A DNA stretch of 64,000 nt from Pseudomonas yangonensis (GTDB lineage Bacteria; Pseudomonadota; Gammaproteobacteria; Pseudomonadales; Pseudomonadaceae): assembly GCF_009932725.1 (NCBI RefSeq), contig NZ_BLJU01000003.1:1-64000 (forward strand). Reading direction: 5' to 3'. The number at the start of each line of letters is the position of its first letter. Position 1 is the first letter of the stretch. The notes below the pieces were generated by a model. That model saw only the letters and a program-made list of their open reading frames with translations. It was not told where the DNA came from and ran no database searches. This document shows positions 47,630 to 57,368 of the stretch, in pieces. The position numbers were made by a program, and so were the translations under genes.

Positions 47630-48877
47630 TCAGGCCGTGACGCCCTGCGGTTGCGGCAGCGGCGGCAAGCCCTGGTGCAGCAGGCCGAGACTCTCCAGCA
47701 GCAGTTGATTGCTGCGTTCGAGTTCGCCCAGTTGCGCCAGCAGGCGCGCCAGTTCGGCACAGGTTTCCGGATGACGCTCGAGCTTAAGGCTGGTTTCGAA
47801 GTAGTCGCGCGCCTTGCCCCACAGCTGGTTCTGCAGGCACAGGCGACCCAGGGTCAACAGAAGGGCCGGATCCTCCGGATGCTGCTTGAGCCAGAGTTCG
47901 GCCGTTTGCAGCTGGCGCGCCGGGTCGGCGCCACGCAGCACACCATAGAAGCGCGCCAGGCGGCTGTCGTAACCCCGCTTGAGCGCGCCGCGCAGCACTT
48001 CCTCAGCTTCTTCCTGTGCGCCCAGGCGGCGCAGCTGCTCGACATAGGTGGCGATCAGCTCAGGCTCGTTGCGCAGACTGGCTGACAGCTGGTTCCAGGC
48101 CTTGCTCAGCGGCTGCAAGGCGGTTTCCCCTTGCGCCAACCCGTACTCACCGACCTCGGCCAGGCGACCACGCCAGGTTTCGCGCTCCAGTTCGTCGAGC
48201 TCTGCGGCGGGTAGCGCCTTTTCCTTACGCAACTCCGGCAGCAGGCCGAGCAGTGCCGACCAGTCCTGACGCTGCAGATACAGCCGCTGCAATTGTCGCA
48301 GTACCAGGTGATGACCTGGGTGGCGTTGACGCATGGCCTGCAGGGTTTCCAGCGCCGCGTCGCTGTCGCCCCGCTTGCGTTGCAGCTCGGCGTGGGTCAG
48401 AGCGATCGCCAGTTCGGCCTGTGGCTGCTTATCCAGCGCGCGCTCGAGCAGTGCATCGCTCTGCTCGTGCTCGCCGAGTTTGCTGGCTGCCCGGGCGGCA
48501 CCGAGGTAATACATCAGCGGTTGGCTGTCGGCCTCGGCGGCGCGGGTCAGCTGGCGCTGAGCACGCGCCCAGCGGCCTTCGGCGAGATCCAGCATGCCCT
48601 GCTCGGAAGCCTGTCGCACGCGGCGAGTGCGGTGCAGACGCGACCAGGGGTTGGCCAGACGCGTCGAGCTGAGCAGCAGACGCAGCGTCCACTTGATCAG
48701 GTAGTAGAGCACCACCACGACCACCAGCAGGCCAAGGAATGCCCAAAGCCCGGACTGGTAACGGAAGCCCTTGTAGGCGAACAGCACGTAACCACGATCA
48801 GCCTCGATGGCCAGGCTGAGCAGGTAAAGACCGCCGGCGATGGCCAGCAGTAGCAGAAGCCAGAACAGGCGTTTCAT
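47630..48877 (-). CDS. hemY: HemY, TPR-type heme biosynthesis-associated membrane protein
   Basis: A 415-residue protein with two N-terminal membrane helices (residues 1-25 and about 42-62), followed by a large TPR-like helical domain facing the cytosol or periplasm. Family sequence is LFWLLLLLAIAGGLYLLSLA and LAEGRWARAQRQLTRAA. It is not the oxygen-dependent protoporphyrinogen oxidase of the same name in Bacillus. Its exact role is unproven; the operon suggests organising tetrapyrrole enzymes. It overlaps hemX by 4 bp. Confidence 0.93.
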   Translation of the reverse strand: MKRLFWLLLLLAIAGGLYLLSLAIEADRGYVLFAYKGFRYQSGLWAFLGLLVVVVVLYYLIKWTLRLLLSSTRLANPWSRLHRTRRVRQASEQGMLDLAEGRWARAQRQLTRAAEADSQPLMYYLGAARAASKLGEHEQSDALLERALDKQPQAELAIALTHAELQRKRGDSDAALETLQAMRQRHPGHHLVLRQLQRLYLQRQDWSALLGLLPELRKEKALPAAELDELERETWRGRLAEVGEYGLAQGETALQPLSKAWNQLSASLRNEPELIATYVEQLRRLGAQEEAEEVLRGALKRGYDSRLARFYGVLRGADPARQLQTAELWLKQHPEDPALLLTLGRLCLQNQLWGKARDYFETSLKLERHPETCAELARLLAQLGELERSNQLLLESLGLLHQGLPPLPQPQGVTA

Positions 48878-50007
48878 TGCGCCTCCCCGGCCGCGGCGGC
48901 CCCCTGCCGGCGTTGCGCCTGTTTACGTTGCAGGTAGGCCTGCAGCGTGTCGAGCGACTCGCTCAGATCCGGCACCTTGACCTCGATGCTGGCACCGGCC
49001 AACTCGCTGAAGCGCTGACGCAGGGCACGGCTGTCCGGGTTGTCCAGATTGAAGTGTGCGTCGAGGATTTCCTCGGCCTGCTTCAGCGACTGCTTGTACA
49101 CACCGGTTTGACCATGCAGCGCAGCCCACTGCGCCTGTTCCAGCGCCAGCGACAGGCTCAGGCGGACCTGCGACAGGCTTTGCCCGGACAGCAGCGGACG
49201 GACGTTGCGATCGGCGTCGAATTCGATGCGGAAGTAGTCGGAAAGCTTCTTCGCCCACTCGCTCCACCAGGCGCTGCCATCGCCTTCGGCGGCAAGCTCG
49301 GAGAGCACATCGCCCTGCCCTTCGAGGGTGGGCGCCAGGGGATTGAGGGTGGCGGCCTGCTCACGCAGGGCACCCAGTTGCAGGAACAGACCGACACGAT
49401 CCGGCCGCGCCGTGGTGCGCAGCGCTTCCAGGCTGCGGCTGAGCTGTTCGCGGGCAGCGAAGGCGGCAGGATCGTCCTGGTCACGGAGGATATCGTCGGC
49501 CGCCTCGACCAGCGCCTCGGCCGAGGCCACATCCTGCAGCGCGGACAAGCGCAGCGTGGCCAGACGCAGCAGGTGCTCGGCCTCGTCCAGGCGCCAATCC
49601 TGGCGGCTGCCGTCGAGCATGCTCTCCAGGCGCTGGCTCATGCGCTGCTGATCGCTTTGCAGGTTGGCCAGCAGACGTCGGCGCTCGTCCAGCTCGGCGG
49701 CGCTGGGCAGGGCGGACAGCCGCGAATCCAGACGCTGGGCCAATTCATCCACTTGCTTCGCACTGTCGTCGCGGGTGCGCTGCAGGTCTTCAGCTTGCTG
49801 CTGATCCCTGCTTTGCATTTCGTGCAGCTGCCAGAGGCTCCAGCCGCCCGCGCCGGCACCCGCCAGGCCGATCAGCAAGGCCAAGGCGGCAAGACCGCTG
49901 CCGCCGCCACTGCGAGGGGCCTGGGCGGATGAGGGGGTTGGCGTGGTCTTCACGGCTTCGCTGGCCGGATTTTCTTCTGGCGTCTTCGGGGTGGATGCTT
50001 CGCTCAC
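48874..50007 (-). CDS. hemX: HemX, uroporphyrinogen-III C-methyltransferase-like membrane protein
   Basis: A 377-residue protein: a cytosolic Pro/Thr/Ser/Ala-rich tail (1-37), one membrane helix (LAALALLIGLAGAGAGGWSL, about 38-58), then a long coiled coil and helical domain (RLDEAEHLLRLATLRLSALQ). Despite its database name it lacks a SAM methyltransferase fold and is unlikely to methylate anything. It may anchor heme synthesis enzymes. It overlaps hemY by 4 bp and follows hemD after 12 bp. Confidence 0.92.
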   Translation of the reverse strand: MSEASTPKTPEENPASEAVKTTPTPSSAQAPRSGGGSGLAALALLIGLAGAGAGGWSLWQLHEMQSRDQQQAEDLQRTRDDSAKQVDELAQRLDSRLSALPSAAELDERRRLLANLQSDQQRMSQRLESMLDGSRQDWRLDEAEHLLRLATLRLSALQDVASAEALVEAADDILRDQDDPAAFAAREQLSRSLEALRTTARPDRVGLFLQLGALREQAATLNPLAPTLEGQGDVLSELAAEGDGSAWWSEWAKKLSDYFRIEFDADRNVRPLLSGQSLSQVRLSLSLALEQAQWAALHGQTGVYKQSLKQAEEILDAHFNLDNPDSRALRQRFSELAGASIEVKVPDLSESLDTLQAYLQRKQAQRRQGAAAAGEAQ

Positions 50008-50019
50008 GTATCCGTCCTT

Positions 50020-50790
50020 TTAGAGGGCGGCAGCCGGAAACTGCTCCAGCGCTGCCTGCAAGGCCGCGGCATTGGCGCCGCGACAGTCCACAACGATTTC
50101 CGCGCCCGCATCGCGCGCCTGCTCGGCAACACGCGGGCTGGGTACGAACAAGGGTAGCCGAGCCAAGGCCGGCCAGTCATCGCCAGCCAGCCGCAGCAGA
50201 TGTTCGAAACCCTGCCCACTGCTGACAACCAGGCCGTTCAGGCGTTCCGCTCGCACGCACCGGCCAAGCTCGCCCGGCGCGTATTGCGGGAGCACGCGGC
50301 GATAAAGTGGCAGATAGTCGACCGTCACGCCTTGGCCGCGCAAGCGTTCGGCGAGGAATTCTCGGCCACCTTCCCCACGCAGGATCAGTACGCGTGGCGC
50401 AGGTGTCGCGGCAACAGCCTGGTGCAGCGCTGGCAGGGCAAGCAGCGCTTCGCTGTCATCGCCTGAGTCAGGGAAGTACACGCGCAAGCCCTGCTCGGCG
50501 AGCACCGCAGCGGTGGCGGCACCGACACTGAACCAGGGCAGATCGGGCGCTGGTGCGGCATGTCGCGCCAATAGCTGCAGGCCGATCCGCGCGGCCGGTT
50601 TGCTGACCACGATCACCGCGCAATAACGCTGCAGTTCGGCAAAGGTGCTGCGCTGCCCGGCGGTTTCGGCCAACGCCTCGATGGCCAGCAGCGGCATGCA
50701 GTGGCTGGCCACACCCTGGGCGGCCAGGGTCTGCGCCAGCGCCGCACAGTCCTCGGCAGGACGCGTCAGCAACAGGCGCCAGGTGCTCAA
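50020..50790 (-). CDS. hemD: uroporphyrinogen-III synthase
   Basis: A 256-residue enzyme that closes hydroxymethylbilane to uroporphyrinogen III with ring-D inversion. The family is poorly conserved, but [20 protein letters not shown] at the start, [39 protein letters not shown] and [16 protein letters not shown] are present in order. It overlaps hemC by 4 bp (ATGA). Position between hemC and hemX confirms the call. Confidence 0.94.
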   Translation of the reverse strand: MSTWRLLLTRPAEDCAALAQTLAAQGVASHCMPLLAIEALAETAGQRSTFAELQRYCAVIVVSKPAARIGLQLLARHAAPAPDLPWFSVGAATAAVLAEQGLRVYFPDSGDDSEALLALPALHQAVAATPAPRVLILRGEGGREFLAERLRGQGVTVDYLPLYRRVLPQYAPGELGRCVRAERLNGLVVSSGQGFEHLLRLAGDDWPALARLPLFVPSPRVAEQARDAGAEIVVDCRGANAAALQAALEQFPAAAL

Positions 50791-51725
50791 GGGTGCCCGG
50801 CCTCACCGTAAACGGCCTTGAGAATGGCATCGGCGCCCTGCGCCAGCAGCGCCTCGGCCACGCGTACGCCCAGCGCCTCGGCATCGCTGCTGGCAGCGCG
50901 TTCTTCGGCACGCAGCAACAGGCCTCCATCAGGTTGGCCGACCAGGCCGCGCAGCCAGAGTTGGTCACCTTCGAGCAGCGCATAGCAGGCGATAGGCACC
51001 TGGCAACCGCCATTGAGGTGCTTGTTCAGCGCGCGCTCGGCGGTCACCCGCAGGGCTGTCTCGTGATGGTGCAAGGGCGCCAGCAGCGCATGCACATCGC
51101 TGTCGGCACTGCGGCACTCGATGCCCACGGCGCCCTGGCCGCCGGCAGGCAGGCTGTCTTCGGCACTGATAGAGCTACGAATGCGATCCTCGAAGCCCAG
51201 GCGAATCAAGCCGGCGGCGGCAAGGATGATGGCGTCGTACTCGCCGGCATCGAGCTTGGCCAGACGGGTATTGACGTTGCCGCGCAGGAACTGGATTTTC
51301 AGATCGGGCCGGCGCGCCAGCAGCTGGGCCTGGCGACGCAGGCTGGAGGTGCCGACCACGCTGCCGGCTGGCAGCGCATCGAGGCTGTCATAGGTGTTGG
51401 AGACGAAGGCGTCACGCGGGTCTTCACGCTCGCAGATGCAGTACAGGCCCAGCCCCTCGGGGAAGTCCATCGGCACGTCCTTCATCGAGTGCACGGCGAT
51501 GTCGGCCTCGTTTTCCAGCAGGGCGGTTTCCAGTTCCTTGACGAACAGGCCCTTGCCACCGATTTTCGCCAGCGGCGCGTCGAGCAGCTTGTCGCCGCGG
51601 CTGACCATGGGCACCAGGCTGACCTTCAGGCCAGGGTGTGCCTGTTCCAGACGGGCTTTGACATACTCGGCCTGCCACAGGGCCAGGGCGCTCTTACGGG
51701 TGGCGATGCGAATTTCGCGGGACAT
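50787..51725 (-). CDS. hemC: porphobilinogen deaminase (hydroxymethylbilane synthase)
   Basis: A 312-residue enzyme that polymerises four porphobilinogens. It starts [20 protein letters not shown], has the catalytic Asp segment [15 protein letters not shown], and binds the dipyrromethane cofactor through Cys in [17 protein letters not shown] 51725 matches the family start. It is the first gene of hemC-hemD-hemX-hemY. In P. aeruginosa the hemC promoter region lies next to algR, as here (133-bp gap). Confidence 0.97.
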   Translation of the reverse strand: MSREIRIATRKSALALWQAEYVKARLEQAHPGLKVSLVPMVSRGDKLLDAPLAKIGGKGLFVKELETALLENEADIAVHSMKDVPMDFPEGLGLYCICEREDPRDAFVSNTYDSLDALPAGSVVGTSSLRRQAQLLARRPDLKIQFLRGNVNTRLAKLDAGEYDAIILAAAGLIRLGFEDRIRSSISAEDSLPAGGQGAVGIECRSADSDVHALLAPLHHHETALRVTAERALNKHLNGGCQVPIACYALLEGDQLWLRGLVGQPDGGLLLRAEERAASSDAEALGVRVAEALLAQGADAILKAVYGEAGHP

Positions 51726-51832
51726 GGGGCAATTCCAGAAAACGGATTGCCGCGAATCATAACAGGCTCGCCCATTACGGGCGCTGCCAGGCGGCCATAG
51801 GCCGCAGGTGTGTCGCTGATTGCAAAGACCGG

Positions 51833-51860
51833 GACGCCCTGACGTGCGAGGCAGGGCGTC
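51833..51860 (-). terminator. hairpin at the end of algR
   Basis: GACGCCCTG and CAGGGCGTC form a perfect 9-bp stem with a 10-base loop that overlaps the algR stop codon. On the reverse strand the following bases are CCCGGTCTTTGC, a weak T-tract. It may attenuate readthrough into hemC. Confidence 0.5.
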
Positions 51861-52605
51861 AGAGTGACTGCATAAGTTTGCGTACACCGGCGACGTGGCG
51901 GCGACTCACCACCAGCGAATCTTCCTCCAACCCCTTCAGAAACAGCTGGAAATGCCCGAGTGGCGTGCGCTGCAGGCGTTCGATGCGTTCGCGCGCGACC
52001 AGCGCATTGCGGTGGATGCGTACGAAGCGGTCACCGAATTCGTCCTCAAGCGCCTTGAGCGGCTCATCCAGCAGGACTTCGCCACCCTCATGGCGCAGGG
52101 TGACGTATTTGTGATCGGCGATGAAATAGATCACGTGATCCAGCGGAATCAGCTCGATGCCCTTGCGGGTGCGGGCGCTGATGTGGGTGCGCGGACCACC
52201 GCCCGTCTCTGCGGCAGGGCGGGTCAGGGCAGCCAGCTGCACCCGGTTGGGCCGCTCGGCCTTTTTCAGGGCTTCGTTGAGGCTCTCGGGCCGTACCGGT
52301 TTGACCAGATAGCCAACGGCGCTGACCTGAAAGGCCTCCAGGGCGAATTCGTCGTGCGCCGTGCAGAAGATCACCGCAGGCGGAGCTTCGCGCTCGCACA
52401 ACTTGGCAGCGACCTGCAGGCCATCGAGGCCGGGCATGCGGATATCCAGCAGGACCACATCCGGCTTGAGGCTATCGATCAGGGCCAAGGCTTCCTCGCC
52501 GTTGCTGGCGGCGGGCTCCAGGACCCGGTAACCCTCGAGCTCGCCGACCATGCGGCTCAGGCGCTCACGGGCAAGGGGTTCGTCATCGACGATCAGGACA
52601 TTCAT
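51859..52605 (-). CDS. algR: alginate response regulator AlgR
   Basis: A 248-residue LytTR response regulator that controls alginate, twitching motility and other virulence traits in P. aeruginosa. The receiver domain has the acidic pocket VDDEP (residues 6-10) and the phosphorylation site Asp54 in [10 protein letters not shown]. The C-terminal LytTR DNA-binding domain has [20 protein letters not shown]. Its start overlaps the algZ stop by 4 bp. An ideal AlgR box is present upstream of galM. Confidence 0.97.
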   Translation of the reverse strand: MNVLIVDDEPLARERLSRMVGELEGYRVLEPAASNGEEALALIDSLKPDVVLLDIRMPGLDGLQVAAKLCEREAPPAVIFCTAHDEFALEAFQVSAVGYLVKPVRPESLNEALKKAERPNRVQLAALTRPAAETGGGPRTHISARTRKGIELIPLDHVIYFIADHKYVTLRHEGGEVLLDEPLKALEDEFGDRFVRIHRNALVARERIERLQRTPLGHFQLFLKGLEEDSLVVSRRHVAGVRKLMQSL

Positions 52606-53684
52606 ATTGCTCTGGCTTCCTGCGTGAGTCTCGCACAAGGATAGCGTAGACAGCTGTAATGACGGCCGTCACGGCGCTCCACGCTGAGACTCGCGCGGGG
52701 GCCAAAAAGTGCCGCCAGACGCGCATCGATATTACTCAGCGCTTGCTGCGTTCCCCGTGACGGGTGCTGCTCGCCCCGCTCTTCATACGGATTGCTGACA
52801 CACAAGCTGAACACACCATCCTGGTAATCCGCCTCGATCCGCACCAGCCCACCTTCGACACGTGGCGCGATGCCATAGATCAGCGCATTTTCCAAAAGAG
52901 GCTGCAGGGTCAGCTGGGGAATCGGTAGATCCTCCGGCACACCTTCGACCTCCCACTGCAACTGTAGTCGCTCACCGAGCCGATAGTGCTCGATAGATAG
53001 ATATCGTTTCGCCAGTTCCAGTTCCTCCTTCCACGGTACCAACGTGCCGGGTTTGGCCAGGCTGGCGCGAAACAGATCGGACAGATCCAGCACCGCCTGC
53101 TCGGCCTTGTGTGGGTCGAGCGTGACCAGACTGGCGATGCTGTTGAGGCTGTTGAACAGAAAATGCGGGCGAATCCGCGCCTGCAACGATTCGATGCGTG
53201 CACGCAGCTCGGCCTGCTCCTGCCGTCGCCATTGGCTCTGCAGATAGAAATAGCGTAGCAGCAGTGCGGACATGATCAGGCTGATCAGAGCATGGCGCAG
53301 ATAAAGATTCACCTCGCCACTGCGCGGCAACGGCCCGCCCAACTCGTAGTAGTCGGCCACCGCAGTGCAGCTCAAGGTCAGCACCACCACCATGGCGCAA
53401 CACAAGCAACCCGCCAACGCGGGACGCAGGCGTGCCAGCACGGGGCGCAGGCGACAGAGCACGGCCGCCGAGAGCAGCACGATCCACTGTACGAACAACG
53501 AGGTCAGGGCCAGGCGTACCCAGTCGAAGCCTGGCGTCATCGGTTCGGCGAGCACCAGCACCAGTACTAGCAGCTCGGCCAGCAGCACCATGCTCAGCAG
53601 GGCTTCCGGCTGGCACAGTTCCGGGACGAAGAAGTCGTCGATGGCAGTGTTGGATTTATTCTTGGCAAGCGATTGTGTGTGCAT
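52602..53684 (-). CDS. algZ: LytS-type sensor kinase AlgZ (FimS)
   Basis: A 360-residue membrane sensor with four N-terminal hydrophobic helices (residues about 25-150) and a His-kinase domain of the LytS group. The histidine is in [16 protein letters not shown] and the ATP site contains [15 protein letters not shown]. The final glycine-rich box is weak, as in P. aeruginosa FimS, which works as an unorthodox partner of AlgR. It overlaps algR by 4 bp. The intergenic space to argH is 232 bp. Confidence 0.94.
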   Translation of the reverse strand: MHTQSLAKNKSNTAIDDFFVPELCQPEALLSMVLLAELLVLVLVLAEPMTPGFDWVRLALTSLFVQWIVLLSAAVLCRLRPVLARLRPALAGCLCCAMVVVLTLSCTAVADYYELGGPLPRSGEVNLYLRHALISLIMSALLLRYFYLQSQWRRQEQAELRARIESLQARIRPHFLFNSLNSIASLVTLDPHKAEQAVLDLSDLFRASLAKPGTLVPWKEELELAKRYLSIEHYRLGERLQLQWEVEGVPEDLPIPQLTLQPLLENALIYGIAPRVEGGLVRIEADYQDGVFSLCVSNPYEERGEQHPSRGTQQALSNIDARLAALFGPRASLSVERRDGRHYSCLRYPCARLTQEARAI

Positions 53685-53916
53685 CGACGCAGTTTCCGTG
53701 TCGCCTTGCGAGCCGGCAAGCCAGACGGTTCCAGCCGGACGAAATAAAGCACCGAAATGCCATCTTCAGCGCAAAACTGTGAAGCAGCCAACAAGCCTGC
53801 CGACCGCTCGACGGCAAACGCGGCCCGGCGAAACGCCTGCCGACCCTGTTATTATCGACGCACTTTGTCCGCCATGCTGGCCAGCAATTAAGTCAGCCCG
53901 ATCCAGAGCCCGAACC

Positions 53917-55311
53917 ATGAGCAGCGAAAAAACCAACCAATCCTGGGGCGGCCGCTTCAGCGAGCCCGTAGACGCCTTCGTCGCCCGCTTCACCGCCTCG
54001 GTGGAGTTCGACAAGCGCCTGTACCGCCACGACATCATGGGCTCCATCGCCCACGCCACCATGCTGGCCAAGGTCGGCGTGCTCACGGATGCCGAGCGCG
54101 ATGCAATCATCGACGGCCTCAAGCAGATCCAGGGCGAGATCGAAGCCGGCACCTTCGACTGGCGCGTCGACCTGGAAGACGTGCACATGAACATCGAGGC
54201 GCGCCTGACCGACCGCATCGGCGTGACCGGCAAGAAGCTGCACACCGGACGCAGCCGCAACGACCAGGTGGCCACCGACATCCGCCTGTGGCTGCGCGAC
54301 GAGATCGAGCTGATCCTCGCGGAAATCACCCGCCTGCAGCAGGGCCTGCTGGAGCAGGCCGAGCGCGAAGCGGAAACCATCATGCCCGGCTTCACCCACC
54401 TGCAGACCGCGCAGCCGGTGACCTTCGGCCACCACCTGCTGGCCTGGTTCGAAATGCTCTCGCGCGACTACGAGCGCCTGGTCGACTGCCGCAAGCGCAC
54501 CAACCGCATGCCGTTGGGCAGCGCCGCGCTGGCCGGCACCACCTACCCGATCCAGCGTGAAATCACCGCCGAGCTGCTGGGCTTCGACGCCGTGGGCGGC
54601 AACTCCCTGGACGGCGTGTCGGATCGCGACTTCGCCATCGAATTCTGCGCCGCCGCCTCCCTGGCGATGATGCACCTGTCGCGCTTCTCCGAAGAACTGG
54701 TGCTGTGGACCAGCGCCCAGTTCCAGTTCATCGACCTGCCGGATCGTTTCTGCACCGGCTCCTCGATCATGCCGCAGAAGAAGAACCCCGACGTGCCCGA
54801 GCTGGTGCGCGGCAAGACCGGCCGCGTGTTCGGCGCCCTGACCGGCCTGCTGACCCTGATGAAGGGTCAGCCGCTGGCCTACAACAAGGACAACCAGGAA
54901 GACAAGGAACCGCTGTTCGACGCTGCCGACACCCTGCGTGATTCGCTGCGCGCCTTCGCCGACATGATCCCGGCGATCAAGCCCAAGCACGCCATCATGC
55001 GTGAAGCGGCGCTGCGCGGTTTCTCCACCGCCACGGACCTGGCCGACTACCTGGTGCGCAAGGGCCTGCCGTTCCGCGACTGCCACGAGATCGTCGGGCA
55101 TGCCGTGAAGTACGGCGTCGACAGCGGCAAGGACCTGGCCGAGATGAGCCTGGACGAGCTGCGCCAGTTCAGCGACCAGATCGAGCAGGACGTATTCGCC
55201 GTGCTGACCCTGGAAGGCTCGGTGAATGCCCGCAACCACATCGGCGGCACCGCACCGGCACAGGTGCGCGCGGCAGTGGCGCGCGGTCGCGAACTTCTCG
55301 CCAGCCGCTAA
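53917..55311 (+). CDS. argH: argininosuccinate lyase
   Basis: A 464-residue enzyme splitting argininosuccinate into arginine and fumarate, the last step of arginine synthesis. It starts [18 protein letters not shown], has the [17 protein letters not shown] region and the fumarase-superfamily loop [20 protein letters not shown]. Length equals the PAO1 enzyme. It is divergent from algZ. The upstream in-frame extension back to 53365 overlaps algZ on the opposite strand and is not coding. Confidence 0.98.
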   Translation: MSSEKTNQSWGGRFSEPVDAFVARFTASVEFDKRLYRHDIMGSIAHATMLAKVGVLTDAERDAIIDGLKQIQGEIEAGTFDWRVDLEDVHMNIEARLTDRIGVTGKKLHTGRSRNDQVATDIRLWLRDEIELILAEITRLQQGLLEQAEREAETIMPGFTHLQTAQPVTFGHHLLAWFEMLSRDYERLVDCRKRTNRMPLGSAALAGTTYPIQREITAELLGFDAVGGNSLDGVSDRDFAIEFCAAASLAMMHLSRFSEELVLWTSAQFQFIDLPDRFCTGSSIMPQKKNPDVPELVRGKTGRVFGALTGLLTLMKGQPLAYNKDNQEDKEPLFDAADTLRDSLRAFADMIPAIKPKHAIMREAALRGFSTATDLADYLVRKGLPFRDCHEIVGHAVKYGVDSGKDLAEMSLDELRQFSDQIEQDVFAVLTLEGSVNARNHIGGTAPAQVRAAVARGRELLASR

Positions 55312-55346
55312 GCGAGGCCTTGGAGAGACCGGGAAAAGGAGTTCCC

Positions 55347-55589
55347 ATGGGTGAATTGTTGATGCGCGGCTTGGCGTTAGTCGCCGAGATCGTGCTTGAA
55401 ATTATCTTCGGCTACGTCTTCTACAGCACCGGCTGGCTGGCTCTACGACTATTGACTCTTGGCCACTACCCGAAGCTGCCGCTGCGCGTGGCCGACCCTA
55501 CGGGTTCGCGCAGCGCCTGGGTCGCCGCATTCGGTTTTATTTGCTTGCTATTCATACCGTTGGCCTGGCTAACACTCACTTATGGTTGA
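55347..55589 (+). CDS. 80-residue two-helix membrane protein
   Basis: A small protein with two hydrophobic segments: LALVAEIVLEIIFGYVFYS (about residues 8-26) and WVAAFGFICLLFIPLAWLTL (about 58-77), separated by a basic loop ending LPLRVADPTG. AGGAG lies 6 bp before the ATG at 55347. The stop overlaps the next gene's start region by 8 bp. No function is recognised. Confidence 0.8.
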   Translation: MGELLMRGLALVAEIVLEIIFGYVFYSTGWLALRLLTLGHYPKLPLRVADPTGSRSAWVAAFGFICLLFIPLAWLTLTYG

Positions 55590-56166
55590 TCCCATGCCCC
55601 TGAGCGCCATCCCAACCAAAACGATCACCCCTGGCCGTCGCATATCGGTGGTCGGCTGTTCCGGGGCAGGCAAGAGCACCTTGTCACGCCGCCTGGCCCA
55701 GCGCCTCGGTTATCGGCATGTCGAACTCGACGCCTTGTATCACCAGCCTGGCTGGCAGCCGCTGCCGACCGAGCAGTTTCAGCAGCTGACCTGCGAGGCG
55801 TTGCAGGGCGACGACTGGGTCGCCGAAGGCAACTATTCGGCTGTACGCCCAATGGTGCGCGAGCGCTCGGACATGGTCATCTGGCTCGACCTGCCACGTC
55901 ACAAGGTGATGCGCCAGGTGATCTGGCGCACCCTGCGCCGGTTGGCGACACATGAAGAATTGTGGAACGGCAACCGCGAACGTTGGGGCAATCTCTTCCA
56001 ACTGAACCCGCGACAATCAATTCTGGCTTGGACGTGGACTCGTCATCCGGTATACCGGCAACGCTATAGCGAGGAAATGCTTCACACGCCGCCCTCCTGC
56101 CAGTACCTGCGCTTGGACTCACGTCAGGCCGTAGAGAACTTCCTGAATAGCTTGCCGCCACACTAA
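55582..56166 (+). CDS. P-loop kinase-like NTPase (FlaR/adenylate kinase-related)
   Basis: A 194-residue small NTPase: Walker A VVGCSGAGKSTLSRRLAQRL near residue 23, then RHVELDALYHQPGWQPLP, a hallmark of the 'topology modulation protein FlaR' group, and MVIWLDLPRHKVMRQVIWRTL. This group resembles adenylate or shikimate kinases and has no proven substrate. The ATG overlaps the 80-residue membrane protein by 8 bp; an internal ATG 12 bp later is an alternative start. Confidence 0.85.
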   Translation: MVDPMPLSAIPTKTITPGRRISVVGCSGAGKSTLSRRLAQRLGYRHVELDALYHQPGWQPLPTEQFQQLTCEALQGDDWVAEGNYSAVRPMVRERSDMVIWLDLPRHKVMRQVIWRTLRRLATHEELWNGNRERWGNLFQLNPRQSILAWTWTRHPVYRQRYSEEMLHTPPSCQYLRLDSRQAVENFLNSLPPH

Positions 56167-56193
56167 TACATTCCCTTTCCGGAATTTCTTTCC

Positions 56194-56673
56194 ATGACCC
56201 TGAATATCCGCCCCGCCACCCCCGACGACGCCGAGTTGATCCTGCGTTTCATCACCGATCTGGCCATCTATGAGAAGGCTGAGCACGAGGTGAAGACCGA
56301 TGCCGCCGGCATCCGCGACAGCCTGTTCGCCGACGGCAGCACCGCTCATGGCCTGATCTGCGAACACGACGGCGAGCCCATCGGCTATGCGGTGTATTTC
56401 TTCAACTATTCCACCTGGCTGGGCAAGCACGGCCTCTATCTGGAAGACCTTTACGTCAGCCCCGAGGCGCGTGGCCTGGGCGCGGGCAAGGCGCTGCTGC
56501 GCCACCTGGCGCAACTGGCCGTGGCACGAGATTGCGGCCGTTTCGAATGGTCGGTGCTGGACTGGAATACGCCCGCCATCGACTTCTACGAATCTTTCGG
56601 CGCCCGCCCGCAAAGCGAATGGACGACCTATCGCCTGGCAGGTCAGGCCTTGCTGGACTTCGCCGCAGGCTGA
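56194..56673 (+). CDS. GNAT family N-acetyltransferase (diamine acetyltransferase-like)
   Basis: A 159-residue acetyltransferase. NIRPATPDDAELILRFITDL starts the GNAT fold, the acetyl-CoA loop is VSPEARGLGAGKALLRHL, and WSVLDWNTPAIDFYESFGAR is the C-terminal motif. The sequence pattern, with FNYSTWLGKHGLYLEDLYV, resembles eukaryotic-type spermidine/diamine acetyltransferases. The substrate is not established. It is followed by a terminator-like hairpin. Confidence 0.9.
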   Translation: MTLNIRPATPDDAELILRFITDLAIYEKAEHEVKTDAAGIRDSLFADGSTAHGLICEHDGEPIGYAVYFFNYSTWLGKHGLYLEDLYVSPEARGLGAGKALLRHLAQLAVARDCGRFEWSVLDWNTPAIDFYESFGARPQSEWTTYRLAGQALLDFAAG

Positions 56674-56699
56674 GAAAGCCTGCGTTGGTCTGCGCCACC

Positions 56700-56721
56700 A
56701 GCCCGCCCCAGGTCGGGCGGG
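56700..56721 (+). terminator. hairpin after the GNAT gene
   Basis: GCCCGCCC and GGGCGGGC form a stem with a 5-base loop 27 bp after the stop, followed by TCTAGATT. The gene beyond is convergent. Confidence 0.5.
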
Positions 56722-56744
56722 CTCTAGATTGGGCGCAGCGAATA

Positions 56745-57368
56745 TCAGGGTTGCGTCGCCCTCCAGGCTGATACGAAGACTGCCGCGTTATAGCCTACGT
56801 CAGCCGCACTCATGCCCGGTTTGTACAGCGCCGAGCCCAAGCCAAAACCGCTGGCGCCCGCCTCGACGTAAGCGGCCATCCCCGCTGGGGTAATACCACC
56901 GACCGGTAGCAGGGCGATGTCACGAGAGAACACCGCGCGCCAGGCTTTGATGATCGACGGATTGAATTGCTCGGCGGGAAACAGCTTGAGCACCTGAGCA
57001 CCGGCCTCCAGCGCGGCGAAACCTTCGCTCGGTGTGGCCACCCCCGGCGAGCTGAACAGCCCGGCGCGGCGTGTCGCGCGAATCACATCAGGGTTGCAGT
57101 TTGGCGACACGATCAGGCGCCCACCAGCCTGCGCCACCTCCTCGACCTGCGCTGCGCTGAGCACGGTGCCTGCGCCGATTAGCGCGCGATCGCCCAGTTC
57201 AGCAGCCAGCAAGCCGATGCTCTGCAGCGGCTGCGGGGAATTCAGCGGGATCTCTATCAAGCGCAAGCCTGCCTCATAAAGCGCCAAGCCTATGGGGACG
57301 ACCTCCTGGGGGGTGACGCCGCGCAGAATGGCGATCAGCGGCAATTGCTGCAGGTAGGAATCAGCCAT
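56745..57368 (-). CDS. dgoA: 2-dehydro-3-deoxy-6-phosphogalactonate aldolase
   Basis: A 207-residue KDPG/KDPGal aldolase cleaving 2-keto-3-deoxy-6-phosphogalactonate to pyruvate and glyceraldehyde 3-phosphate. The catalytic Glu is in LRLIEIPLNSPQP and the Schiff-base Lys in AQVLKLFPAEQFNPS; GVATPSEGFAAL and VGGITPAGMAAY complete the site. The galactonate specificity is inferred from the adjacent kinase. It overlaps dgoK by 8 bp. Confidence 0.93.
   Translation of the reverse strand: MADSYLQQLPLIAILRGVTPQEVVPIGLALYEAGLRLIEIPLNSPQPLQSIGLLAAELGDRALIGAGTVLSAAQVEEVAQAGGRLIVSPNCNPDVIRATRRAGLFSSPGVATPSEGFAALEAGAQVLKLFPAEQFNPSIIKAWRAVFSRDIALLPVGGITPAGMAAYVEAGASGFGLGSALYKPGMSAADVGYNAAVFVSAWRATQP

Noticed and set aside
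53893..55239. A 448-codon open frame antisense to argH.
   Set aside because: It is a shadow of argH with no start signal and no homologous pattern.
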